Shown in pieces: positions 24,824 through 33,009 of a stretch of 37,796 nucleotides of DNA. The translations under genes were made by a program, and so were the position numbers. The stretch covers positions 1-37,796 of the forward strand of contig CANDJC010000036.1 of NCBI GenBank assembly GCA_947384955.1, given 5' to 3'. The number at the start of each line of letters is the position of its first letter. The first letter of the stretch is position 1. The notes under the pieces are model-generated. The model was not told the origin of the DNA, made no database searches, and saw only the letters and a list, made by a program, of their open reading frames with translations. Source of the DNA: an uncultured Eubacterium sp. (GTDB lineage Bacteria > Bacillota > Clostridia > Lachnospirales > Lachnospiraceae).

Positions 24824-24856
24824 GAGATTTGGCACTATGACTTAATGCCAAATCTC
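24824..24856. promoter_or_regulatory. MtlR-type operator upstream of the EIICB promoter
   Basis: A perfect 11-bp inverted repeat, GAGATTTGGCA and TGCCAAATCTC, with an 11-nt centre. It ends 12 bp before the -35, as at the EIIA promoter. The half-site next to the -35 (TGCCAAATCTC) is identical at both promoters. Confidence 0.7.
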
Positions 24857-24912
24857 CTGTAAATAAATTTTGACAGATTCTTCATATCTGAATGCTTTTG
24901 ACTGCTTATTTT

Positions 24913-24953
24913 TGCGATTTTTGTGCTGCGATTTTTATGCTGTGATTTTTTTC
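24913..24953. repeat. Three 14-nt tandem repeats
   Basis: Units TGCGATTTTTGTGC, TGCGATTTTTATGC and TGTGATTTTTTTC follow one another without gaps between the mtl-type operator and repeat E3. No function is apparent. Confidence 0.6.
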
Positions 24954-25027
24954 ATGTCGTTTGCTTCCTGCTGGAGGGTTCCTCCCTGGTTTGTTGGGTG
25001 ATAATTGTACGTTATTGGGGAAGGGAC

Positions 25028-25308
25028 GCTGGAGGGAGAAAATTTTTCCTTCGGATGTTCCGCTTCCAAAAAGCAGGAAGTTCTAAGTTTTCTGCATCAA
25101 GGCTGTGGCAGCGGACGGACCGGCGCCTGATGCCCTGGCGTTACTGGATGAATTTAGGCAGTGGCTCTGGCAGGCGCCTTTTGGGGACTTGTAAGCTGTA
25201 TCAGACGTCAGGCAGTGCGTCCCCAAATCCTGGGTATTGAGCAGAAAACTAAGAACTTCCAGCTTTTTTCCAGAGTCACATCCGAAGGAAAAATTTTCTC
25301 CCTCCAGC
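25028..25308 (+). repeat. Hairpin repeat element E3, complete (281 bp)
   Basis: Perfect 31-nt inverted ends lie at 25028-25058 and 25278-25308 (outer edge GCTGGAGGGAG, inner edge CGGATGT). They continue into 37-nt imperfect arms at 25059-25095 and 25241-25277, both with AGTTTTCTGC-type inner edges. The 145-nt centre contains GGCGCCTG (25122-25129) paired with CAGGCGCC (25171-25178), and TTTGGGGAC (25180-25188) paired with GTCCCCAAA (25219-25227). The whole can fold as one long stem capped by two hairpins. Asymmetric blocks in the arms (TCCGCTTCC on one side, CCAGAGTC on the other) are kept in all copies that show them and give the element a direction. No coding capacity is conserved. Confidence 0.9.
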
Positions 25309-26086
25309 TGACAGTGGCAGTATTTCACGTTACAAATCTGGCTGAAGTCATTTATTTTCAGGCAGACTGTTGAAAATTAAAAGAACGTTATCAAATGGAT
25401 TATGAAAAAATCGCCCCCTTTCCCTGACTAAGGCCAATTGTATTTTACTTATGGAAACCCAGTCAAAGCTGAATTTAAGTGCCCTTCAGCCCGGCACTGA
25501 CTGCACTGACTGGGTTCCCGACGTAAAATCGGGGACGCCTAAGCCAGTGAAGAGGATGTAAAGGCTTATTAACTTCTGAAACATTTGAATTTACTGGGGC
25601 TGGGCCGATTTTGGATATAGAAAACTGACACTGCCAGGTAAAACCAGAGAGATGAAATTATGATATCATTAATATCTCTCTATGATCAGCCTTTTCAAGA
25701 TAACAGCTATTAATGAGCAAATTTGAAAAATGCACAAAAATGCTTTGATTTATTCATGTCAAAATACAAGATACAAAGAACAAAAATATTTCATCTTGCT
25801 CATATTGTATATTTTAACTATACTACTCCAGTTTACAGCTTTTCTGATTTTAATGTTCATTTATGTTAATATATACTATATATTGTATTTAGTTATATTT
25901 AAACAATATATATATGGTATGAAATCAAAAACTTGTAAACTAGTGTTAAATTTGCTCATTTATAGATTACAACTGTAAAAGTCTGAATTGAAACTTTAAG
26001 CAAAGATACATAAACCCGAACCAGCAGTATGAACCATAATTCACTAACGTACAGCCAGGTCTGAAACGTAAATTCAGCCACTATCA
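25309..26086. other. 778-bp AT-rich island between convergent repeats E3 and E4; no clear gene
   Basis: Both borders start with a related tail (TGACAGTGGC and, on the other side, TGATAGTGGC), followed by TTTACGTT-like sequence. Inside are a large stem-loop at 25442-25529 (ATTTTAC/GTAAAAT outside GGAAACCCAGTCA/TGACTGGGTTCC) and an AGAGAGAT/ATCTCTCT dyad at 25646-25681 around an ATGATATCAT palindrome. The 25680-25980 part is far more AT-rich than the rest of the window. An 82-codon frame (25730-25978) there could encode a hydrophobic peptide but has no ribosome binding site. The island may be the decayed cargo of a mobile element or host a structured RNA; neither can be shown here. Confidence 0.5.
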
Positions 26087-26365
26087 GCTGGAGGGAGCAA
26101 TTTTTTCTTCGGATGTGACTCTGGAAAAAAGCTGGAAGTTCTTAGCTTTCTGCTCAATACCCAGGATTTGGGGACACACCGTCTGACGTCTGATACAGCT
26201 TACAAGTCCCCAAAAGGCGCCTGCCAGATCCACTGCCTAAATCCATCCAATAACGCCAGGGCATCAGGCGCCGGTCCGTCCGCTGCCACAATCCCGGCGC
26301 AGAAAGCTTAGAACTTCCTGCTTTTTGGAAGCGGAACATCCGAAGAAAAAATTGCTCCCTCCAGC
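26087..26365 (-). repeat. Hairpin repeat element E4, complete (279 bp)
   Basis: Perfect 30-nt inverted ends at 26087-26116 and 26336-26365. Compared with E3 each end has the same base changes and the same one-base deletion (GGGAGCAATTTTTTC), so the arms changed together. The inner arms also share AGCTTTCTGC where E3 has AGTTTTCTGC on both sides. Internal stems are as in E3. Its flank (TTGGGTGAT and TGGGGAAGGGAC on the minus strand) matches that of E3, so the homology continues past the paired ends and reaches the stop codon of the next gene at 26401. Confidence 0.9.
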
Positions 26366-26400
26366 GTCCCTTCCCCAGCCCCCATTCATCTATCCACACA

Positions 26401-27492
26401 TCACCCAATCTCCCCCTCCCTCTCAGGAAAAGTTTCATACCCCTTAAACACCTCCGCCTCAATCTCTTTCGTATATTCTGTCACCGGCATCTGAATCACA
26501 TCCGCCCTCAGCTTTAATCCATGCACTCCCTCAGGCACATCCGGCTTTGACAAAAATGTGATACTGGACGCATGCCCCGCCGGCACCTTTGGCATGGAAT
26601 TCAGATAATCGCTGGCATAAAACTCCAGGCTCACATCCAGAGTACATTCATATTCCACACAGACAAAATACATGCCGCGCGGACAGCTCTGTTCTAAAGT
26701 GTTCCACGTATCCTGCTTCATCCTTTCAAATTCAGAAGCCGTCATATGTATCAATGCGTTTCTTTTATATTCCGGGTTTTCAAATACCTTCTTCTGCTCC
26801 TCCCATACATCGGCACGTTTTACGCGGTTAATATAGCAGATGCCGTCCCGCGTTACTCCGTGTTCATCGGTAATAGAAAATGGTATCTGCGCCTGTTCCC
26901 TCAGCCCTGCCCGCTCATCCTCTATCCGGAGCCGGACTGGTTTTTCAATATAATATTCTTTCGTTTCCGGCTGCCAGACAGCGCGTGCATGATTCCACCG
27001 CGGCAGCTTTTGGGAAGGAACCTCAAACTGATACTGCTGGCATTGAATCCGCTCCCAGTTTTCACTGAAAAAAACGCTGTCCTCCGGCAGCTTCCAGCCC
27101 GCATCCATCAGCTTTGCAAAAAGCAGTGTCCGCTCGAAATCATCCTGGCTCACAGGCTCTAAGCTGCCGCTCTGGGCAGAAGTAAAATTCAGTTCGCCGC
27201 AGTCCGTTTTCAGTTTTGAGAGAAAAGAAAAGCTGACACCGCATAACTGCTTCATCCGCTGGCGCATCGTCCGTTCCTGGCAGTAGCTGCTGTGCAGCCC
27301 CGAAGGCAGTCCTTCCTTTGAAGCCCTGTCCCGGCTGGACGGTCCTAAAACGAACAGCTGTGCCTGCTCCGCTTTGCGCACCATTGCCGCAAAATGATAT
27401 GGTTTTCCCTGACAGCAGACATCTCTGCCAATGATTTTAATTTCATCGTACTGATGCATAGCTGTAATATCAGATAAAATCTCAAAATTCAT
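26401..27492 (-). CDS. Uncharacterised 363-aa protein
   Basis: 363 aa, no signal peptide or membrane segment, and no domain that I recognise. It is rich in charged residues, with stretches such as EIKIIGRDVCCQGKPYHFAA and RGMYFVCVEYECTLDVSLEF that suggest a soluble alpha/beta protein. ATG at 27492 has AAGGGG 8 nt upstream and is preferred over the start 14 codons earlier. It lies 51 bp downstream of an AAA-ATPase/PD-(D/E)XK gene on the same strand, so the two may be co-transcribed. Its stop codon abuts the flank of repeat E4. Confidence 0.65.
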   Translation of the reverse strand: MNFEILSDITAMHQYDEIKIIGRDVCCQGKPYHFAAMVRKAEQAQLFVLGPSSRDRASKEGLPSGLHSSYCQERTMRQRMKQLCGVSFSFLSKLKTDCGELNFTSAQSGSLEPVSQDDFERTLLFAKLMDAGWKLPEDSVFFSENWERIQCQQYQFEVPSQKLPRWNHARAVWQPETKEYYIEKPVRLRIEDERAGLREQAQIPFSITDEHGVTRDGICYINRVKRADVWEEQKKVFENPEYKRNALIHMTASEFERMKQDTWNTLEQSCPRGMYFVCVEYECTLDVSLEFYASDYLNSMPKVPAGHASSITFLSKPDVPEGVHGLKLRADVIQMPVTEYTKEIEAEVFKGYETFPEREGEIG

Positions 27493-27543
27493 GCTTCTTT
27501 CCCCTTTCAAATGACCATATAAATGCTTTTCCATAGCCAGACA

Positions 27544-29139
27544 CTATACAACTGCCTCCACCAGCATCTTTTCTCCGATCTGCACCCGCTTTACCCCGGC
27601 TGTCTTATTCTTATTAAAATTAAAACTTAAAAGGTATCCTTTCTTCAAATGATAATGACTCAGATATTCAGCAAGCTGTCTTTCCCCTTTTTCATGATAT
27701 GCACTGCCTCTCCAGATTTTCAGTTCAATGATAAACTGCTCCCCGCGGTAATCCACAATCACATCCGTCCGTTCCAGGTTCCTTGTTCTGGATTCTATAT
27801 AATAATTTCCCGTACCATTGATGACCGGACGCAGAAACAGCAGAAAAAACCGGCGTCCGTCTTCTTCATAAAATTTCTCCCCCTCAGAGCCATAAAGTTC
27901 ATCAAAAACTTCCACAAACCGCTCAAGCACCTTTTCCATATTTAAACGTCCGTTTTCCAGAAACTGATTTTTATCCTGCAGCGCTGTTTTGTAAATAACG
28001 CTGCTTTGCATTTCACTCTCAGCAAGGAATCTGTTGTAAAGACGCGTTTCAAAAATCCGGTTCGAAGTTACAAGATGACCGCCGGATACCTTTACAAATC
28101 CAAACATCAGCGCCATATCCGCTGCTTCGTCGTCTGGATTATACACAATGCTTTTTCCTGAAAACAGCAGTGACCGCAGCATTTCTTCCAGCTGCGGATA
28201 TTCACTCAGCTTTCCTGTCATAGAATCAAACAGCGGATTTTTTTCTGCCAGCAATAATCGGACTGCATCCTGGAAGCCAGCCGGTGTCCATGCTTCTTTT
28301 TTTGAAAGATAAGGCTCCATCCGGCTGATTTTTTCATCCATCAGCCTGCAAAGCCTGGATACCAGTACCGGATATCCTGATGTATAATCATACAAAAGCG
28401 CTGACATCTGATATACATCCATCCCTGTATGATAATCCGACTCATAATCCAAAAGCATCCCAAAAATCCCGTCTTTTGACAGACTCATATCCGTTTCAAA
28501 ATCAGCCGCTATGTTCCACGGGCTGTTTACTTTATGTTCTTCATCTAAGCGGATTTTCCTTTTGACATTCCTGACATCATAAAGACCGGCTAAAATCACA
28601 GACTGAAAAGATGCCCTGTTTTTCAGCTCCCTGTCCAGGTAACAGCTGCGAAGCTGTGCCAGGAAATCAAGAAATACCTGATTGTTCGAAGCACTGTCTG
28701 CCTCATCCGCAATCAGAACCACCTGTCTTATGCTTTGTTCACAAAACTGCCTCAGGCCCTGAAATAAACTATGAAGATTCAGCCCGTCATCTTCTTTCAG
28801 AGCATCGAGTATCTGCAGAGCATCCTCCTGTATTACATGCAAAGGCAGCCTGTCCGCCTCTTCGCAGATTTCCTGTGCAAAGGCTCTGCAGAAACTTCTT
28901 TCATCCGCAAAGCAGTCCTGGCTGAATTTTTGAAAATCAAGGCTGATTACACAGTATTTTTCAGACAGTTCTTTTGCAAGCGCGGCCAGCATGGTTGTTT
29001 TGCCATACTGCCTGGCACGGCAGATTGTGAAATAACATCCTTCTGCAATCATAGCATAAATTTCTTTCAGCTGCCTTGTAATATCTGCCATATAATGTCT
29101 GCCCGCAATACACGGCCCGGCTGTATTAAATTTTTTCAT
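27544..29139 (-). CDS. AAA-ATPase-like protein with C-terminal PD-(D/E)XK domain
   Basis: 531 aa. The P-loop variant RARQYGKTTM (residues 41-50) and the Walker B-like VVLIADEAD mark an AAA-ATPase_like N-terminal domain. The C-terminus (DVIVDYRGEQFIIELKIW, then GERQLAEYL) fits the PDDEXK_9 nuclease-like fold. This architecture is abundant in Bacteroidetes and Clostridia and its role is unknown; a function in DNA processing or defence has been suspected for such fusions, but nothing here proves it. ATG at 29139 has AGAAAGGA upstream. An 8-bp inverted repeat (GGCTGTAA/TTACAGCC, 29171-29220) lies in the region before it. Confidence 0.8.
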   Translation of the reverse strand: MKKFNTAGPCIAGRHYMADITRQLKEIYAMIAEGCYFTICRARQYGKTTMLAALAKELSEKYCVISLDFQKFSQDCFADERSFCRAFAQEICEEADRLPLHVIQEDALQILDALKEDDGLNLHSLFQGLRQFCEQSIRQVVLIADEADSASNNQVFLDFLAQLRSCYLDRELKNRASFQSVILAGLYDVRNVKRKIRLDEEHKVNSPWNIAADFETDMSLSKDGIFGMLLDYESDYHTGMDVYQMSALLYDYTSGYPVLVSRLCRLMDEKISRMEPYLSKKEAWTPAGFQDAVRLLLAEKNPLFDSMTGKLSEYPQLEEMLRSLLFSGKSIVYNPDDEAADMALMFGFVKVSGGHLVTSNRIFETRLYNRFLAESEMQSSVIYKTALQDKNQFLENGRLNMEKVLERFVEVFDELYGSEGEKFYEEDGRRFFLLFLRPVINGTGNYYIESRTRNLERTDVIVDYRGEQFIIELKIWRGSAYHEKGERQLAEYLSHYHLKKGYLLSFNFNKNKTAGVKRVQIGEKMLVEAVV

Positions 29140-29240
29140 GCGTAAATCCTTTCTTAAGCATAGGCTCTCTGGCTGTAAACGCGTTGTTTTTTCTGTATTC
29201 ACACCATACCACTTACAGCCCGAAAAGGCAATTCCTGAAA

Positions 29241-30629
29241 CTACTTTTCCACAATATTATGCAGCCAGATACCCTTTTTCACCAGAATAAACCCAATCAC
29301 GCACTTTATGATATCCCCAAGCTGCACTATAACATACACCGCAGTCACAGGAAGGCTTGTAAACCTGCTGAGCGTATATGCAGTCACCACGCTGACACAC
29401 CAGATAAACACGCTGTCAAACAAAAACGTAATCAGTGTTTTCCCGCCGGAGCGAAGCGTAAAGTACGCTGCATTCAAAAACGCATTCTGCGGCATAAAAA
29501 CAGCCGCCGCCATAATAAAATATTTTGCCAGCTCCTTTGCCTGTTCATTGATATGATACAGCTTCGGAAAATACGGCGCCGCAAAAAACATAACCGCCGC
29601 AATGACACTGCAGCACATAACGGCAAATGCAATCATCTTATTATCCGTATCCCTTGCTTCCTTCATTTTCCCGGCTCCCAAAAGCTGTCCGACAATAATT
29701 GCCACAGACTCTCCCATCGCCAGAAATACAATATTAAACACATTGCTGATGGTATTTGCCACATTCAGCCCTGCCACCACATTCAGCCCGCGCACAGAAT
29801 AGCACTGTGTCAGCATCGCCATGCCGGCAGCCCATAATGTTTCGTTAAATAAAAGCGGACTCCCTTTTATCATAATCTGAAAAACCAGCTCCTTCGGAAT
29901 CCGCAGCGTTCGGTAAAGGCCCTTGATAAAGGAATACGTTTCCTCCTCCCTGTGCACCCGGACGACTATAGCCAGCATTTCCACATACCGGGAAATCACC
30001 GTAGCCGCAGCAGCGCCGCGCACGCCTAATGCCGGAAATCCCAGCTTCCCGTAAATAAGCAGATAATTAAACACCAGATTCACAAATACCGCCGTAATCC
30101 CGGCCTTCATCGGCAGCACCGTCTGCCCGCATTCCCGCAGCGTGCTCGAATAGGCCTGTACAACAGCAAACGCCGGAAGTCCGAGCAGCATAATCCTCAG
30201 ATACTGCTTTCCATATGCAAGCGTCGCTGCGATATCTTCACTGCTTCCCTCTCCCTTTAAATAGGCACGAATCAAAAAAGTCCCTCCGGCAAGAAAAATC
30301 ACCACGGTAAGAAGCGTCGCCGCAGTTACCATCCACAGCTTAAACCGCATCGTCTGGCGCACGCCTTCCTTATTTCCCTGCCCGTAAAACTGCGCCGTAA
30401 AAATTCCGGCACCCGATACCCCGCCGAACAGACACAGATTATATACAAAAATCAGCTGATTCACAATCGCAGCCCCCGACATCTGCTCCGTGCCTGTCTG
30501 CCCGATCATAATATTATCCAAAAGACTTACAAAATTAGTGATTCCGTTTTGAATCATAATCGGAACCGCAGTCAGAAGCACCCTTTTATAAAAATCCCTG
30601 TCTCCTATGAATTTTGACAGCCTGCGCAT
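29241..30629 (-). CDS. MATE-family multidrug/Na+ efflux transporter
   Basis: 462 aa with about twelve hydrophobic segments in two similar halves. MIQNGITNFVSLLDNIMIGQTGTEQMSGAAI in the first helices is the classical start of MATE transporters. They expel organic cations or toxins using Na+ or H+ gradients. ATG has AAAGGAGGGG upstream, and a strong TTGATA-N17-TATAAT promoter lies at 30758-30786 with a leader of about 120 nt. It is divergent from a LytTR/GHKL two-component pair, which could control it; no shared operator was identified. The substrate is unknown. Confidence 0.85.
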   Translation of the reverse strand: MRRLSKFIGDRDFYKRVLLTAVPIMIQNGITNFVSLLDNIMIGQTGTEQMSGAAIVNQLIFVYNLCLFGGVSGAGIFTAQFYGQGNKEGVRQTMRFKLWMVTAATLLTVVIFLAGGTFLIRAYLKGEGSSEDIAATLAYGKQYLRIMLLGLPAFAVVQAYSSTLRECGQTVLPMKAGITAVFVNLVFNYLLIYGKLGFPALGVRGAAAATVISRYVEMLAIVVRVHREEETYSFIKGLYRTLRIPKELVFQIMIKGSPLLFNETLWAAGMAMLTQCYSVRGLNVVAGLNVANTISNVFNIVFLAMGESVAIIVGQLLGAGKMKEARDTDNKMIAFAVMCCSVIAAVMFFAAPYFPKLYHINEQAKELAKYFIMAAAVFMPQNAFLNAAYFTLRSGGKTLITFLFDSVFIWCVSVVTAYTLSRFTSLPVTAVYVIVQLGDIIKCVIGFILVKKGIWLHNIVEK

Positions 30630-30757
30630 GTTCCCCTCCTTTGTTTTATCAGTGCGTGAAAAACAGCACCCGGATATCCTGTTCCAGATGCTGCATGTTC
30701 TTAATATCGTTCCAAAAATTCCGCCCGCCTGGTTTTCTTTACTTTCTTTCCACCTTT

Positions 30758-30786
30758 ATTATACGTAATCATGCAGATAATATCAA
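30758..30786 (-). promoter_or_regulatory. Promoter of the MATE transporter gene
   Basis: On the minus strand TTGATA (30781-30786), 17-bp spacer, TATAAT (30758-30763). Confidence 0.7.
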
Positions 30787-30825
30787 CCAGTAAACTTACT
30801 TACAGCTGATAAACATATTTCCGGT

Positions 30826-30853
30826 TTGAAATTCCCCATTTTTATGTTATAAT
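30826..30853 (+). promoter_or_regulatory. Promoter of the two-component operon
   Basis: TTGAAA (30826-30831), 16-bp spacer, TATAAT (30848-30853), about 37 bp before the start codon of the response regulator. Confidence 0.65.
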
Positions 30854-30890
30854 CTGACTTGACCGATACACGAATAGAGGTGACTCACTT

Positions 30891-31634
30891 ATGAAGATAG
30901 CCATCGTAGATGACGAACCAGACTGCCTGAATCATATGAAAAAAATCTGTGATGACTTCGGCTCGCGCTTCCTGTGCCCCATAGAAACCGTCGCTTTCCG
31001 AAACGGCGAATCCTTTCTTACCGCATTCAGGGCCGAAACCTTTTCCATTGTCTTCATGGATATTTACCTGGAAGGCATTGACGGGATTGCCGCCGCGCTG
31101 AAAATGCGAAACACAGACAGCAGCTGCCTTCTGATATTTTTAACTTCCAGCATGGAATTCATGCCGGAGGCGTTTTCCTGCCATGCGTTTGAATACATTG
31201 TCAAGCCGGTCTCCAGACAGCGCATATTTGACGTGCTTTCAGACGCGCGGAAGGTGCTGCCGCAGACACAAAAATACATAGAGCTGGTCAATGACCGCAA
31301 AACTGTCCGGGTGCCCCTCGACGGCATTGTCTCTGTCGTTACGGACGCTCATTATCTGGATATCACGCTGACTGACCAGACGAAGCTGCGGTGCCGCATG
31401 ACGATGCCGGAATTTGTGAATAAAACAGAGTCCGATGCCCGCTTCATTCCGATTAACAAAGGAATTGCCGTAAACGCCGGACATATCCGCGCATTTGAAA
31501 ACTGCTGCTGTATTATGGAAAGCGGCGCCCGTTTTCCGGTCCGGATACGGGATAAAATAAAAATCGAACAGGCAGCCTGGGAGTATAATTTCAATAAAAT
31601 AAGAAGCCGCCAGAGGCGCAGAAAGGATGACTGA
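30891..31634 (+). CDS. LytTR-family response regulator (AgrA/VirR type)
   Basis: 247 aa. The receiver domain (1-120) begins MKIAIVDDEPDCL, with the phosphorylated Asp57 in IVFMDIYLEG and the conserved Lys in EYIVKPVSRQRIF. The LytTR DNA-binding domain (about 135-240) has VRVPLDGIVSVVTDAHYLDI and FIPINKGIAVNAGHIRAF. It is translated just ahead of the kinase gene, with 2 nt between stop and start. Ribosome binding site AGAGGTG. LytTR regulators often control peptide production, transport or competence; the target here is unknown, and the divergent MATE gene is a candidate. Confidence 0.9.
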   Translation: MKIAIVDDEPDCLNHMKKICDDFGSRFLCPIETVAFRNGESFLTAFRAETFSIVFMDIYLEGIDGIAAALKMRNTDSSCLLIFLTSSMEFMPEAFSCHAFEYIVKPVSRQRIFDVLSDARKVLPQTQKYIELVNDRKTVRVPLDGIVSVVTDAHYLDITLTDQTKLRCRMTMPEFVNKTESDARFIPINKGIAVNAGHIRAFENCCCIMESGARFPVRIRDKIKIEQAAWEYNFNKIRSRQRRRKDD

Positions 31635-31636
31635 AT

Positions 31637-32962
31637 ATGGATATATCAAAATGGATGTCCGCACTGCTGCAGCTTCTGATTCTGATACCTGCAGCCGTAT
31701 CGTTCTACCTGCCCGCGGTAAATCAGATGAAATATCCCCCGGCAAAGACTGCTTTTTTATGTCTGCCTGTACTGCTGCTTTTTACGCCTGCCGCCGCTTT
31801 CCTCCATGCCGTGCTGCTGATTCGTACAAATATCCTGCTGCTTTTATTCCTGGTGCCGTTTTTTTTCCTGTACCGGCGCACAGTAAACCTGGACATGCCG
31901 CGCTGCCTTGCCATTTATATCGGAGTCTGTGCCATAGAGACATTTCCCATGCAGCTCGGCTATGCTTTTGATTCCGCCCTTCATCCGGCATCCGGCGCGG
32001 CTGACCTGTCCTTCGAGGCAGCGCTTTTTCGTCTCGGACTTTCCTGCCTTTTGCTGGCGGCTTTTATCCGCCCCGCTGTCCGGTATTTTTCATGGGCTGT
32101 CGACAGCCTGGATTTTCCTAAAATATGGTATTCAGCGGTTGCTTTGTCCGTTATATTTCTTGTATTTAATGTACTGGCTGTCCCCCAAAAATATGCCACT
32201 CTCCATGCAGGAAGAATGCACTGGCTGTTTCCTGTATTTGAACTTTTCGCACTGGCAGTTCTGACAGCTGTTTATGCACTGTTTTATCAAAACGCATCCG
32301 TGATACTGAAACATACGAAACTAAAAGAACGCTCAAGACTTCTGGAAATGCAGTCGCACCAGTACCATAAGCTGCAGGAACATATCCAAAAAACCGCAAA
32401 GCTGCGCCACGATTTCCGCCACTCCATCCGCCTGCTTGCTTCCCTTGCCCAGAAAGGCGACATCGGCAGCATCCAGGCTCATTTAAAAGAATATGAAGCC
32501 GGCTTTCCTAATAACAGCATGGCGGACTACTGTAAAAATGCAGCGCTCAATGCCCTGTTCGGCTACTATCATGAAATGGCCGTTTCCGCCGGCATCCGTA
32601 CCGACTGGAACATTGAGCTTCCGGAGCCGCTTGTTTTTTCGGAAACAGACATGGCAGCGCTGTTTGGAAATCTGATGGAAAACGCCATCGCCGGATGCCA
32701 GACGCTGCCACAGGCTTCCCGCTATTTCTGTCTGACCGCGGAAATACAGCATACAGACAGCCTGTATATCGTTTCCACAAACAGCTTCGACGGAGTCACC
32801 CGAAAAAGAAAAGAAAGATACCTCTCCACCAGACACAAAGGGACGGGACTCGGACTGGCCTCGATTGCTGCTGTTGCAGAAAAATACGGCGGCTCAGCTA
32901 AGATTTCTAACAGCGATACGGAGTTTTTTGCAGATATCCTTCTTAAAATTCATAAAACTTAA
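31637..32962 (+). CDS. GHKL-type sensor histidine kinase (AgrC-like)
   Basis: 441 aa. About six membrane segments fill residues 1-220, followed by a coiled stretch and the H box LRHDFRHSI with the likely phosphorylated His258. The GHKL ATPase domain shows the N box LFGNLMENAIAGC and the G box GTGLGLASIAAVAEKYGG. Kinases of this type sense peptides or envelope state through the membrane domain and phosphorylate the LytTR regulator encoded directly upstream. No peptide precursor or AgrB-like protease gene was seen near it, so it is unlikely to be a complete quorum-sensing locus. Ribosome binding site AAAGGATG lies within the regulator's last codons. Confidence 0.88.
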   Translation: MDISKWMSALLQLLILIPAAVSFYLPAVNQMKYPPAKTAFLCLPVLLLFTPAAAFLHAVLLIRTNILLLLFLVPFFFLYRRTVNLDMPRCLAIYIGVCAIETFPMQLGYAFDSALHPASGAADLSFEAALFRLGLSCLLLAAFIRPAVRYFSWAVDSLDFPKIWYSAVALSVIFLVFNVLAVPQKYATLHAGRMHWLFPVFELFALAVLTAVYALFYQNASVILKHTKLKERSRLLEMQSHQYHKLQEHIQKTAKLRHDFRHSIRLLASLAQKGDIGSIQAHLKEYEAGFPNNSMADYCKNAALNALFGYYHEMAVSAGIRTDWNIELPEPLVFSETDMAALFGNLMENAIAGCQTLPQASRYFCLTAEIQHTDSLYIVSTNSFDGVTRKRKERYLSTRHKGTGLGLASIAAVAEKYGGSAKISNSDTEFFADILLKIHKT

Positions 32963-32972
32963 CACCGTTTTT

Positions 32973-33009
32973 CAGGGGCAGATTATGCTTCCGCTGCCCC
33001 CTGTTCTTT
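32973..33009 (+). terminator. Terminator after the two-component operon
   Basis: AGGGGCAG pairs with CTGCCCC(C)T around a 12-nt loop, followed by GTTCTTTT on the plus strand. It overlaps the last codons of the convergent GH43 gene. Confidence 0.6.

Noticed and set aside
24824-24856. Rho-independent terminator
   Set aside because: The perfect stem could be a terminator, but there is no T run on either side, it lies upstream of a promoter, and a related dyad occurs at the same distance from the other PTS promoter.
25730-25978. 82-codon open frame encoding a very hydrophobic peptide
   Set aside because: No ribosome binding site, extreme AT bias that favours chance hydrophobic codons (Ile, Leu, Tyr, Phe), and no recognisable family. 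Kept only as a remark on the island.
30891-32962. Complete agr-type quorum-sensing locus
   Set aside because: Only the regulator and kinase are present; no AgrB-like protease or small peptide gene was found between or beside them.
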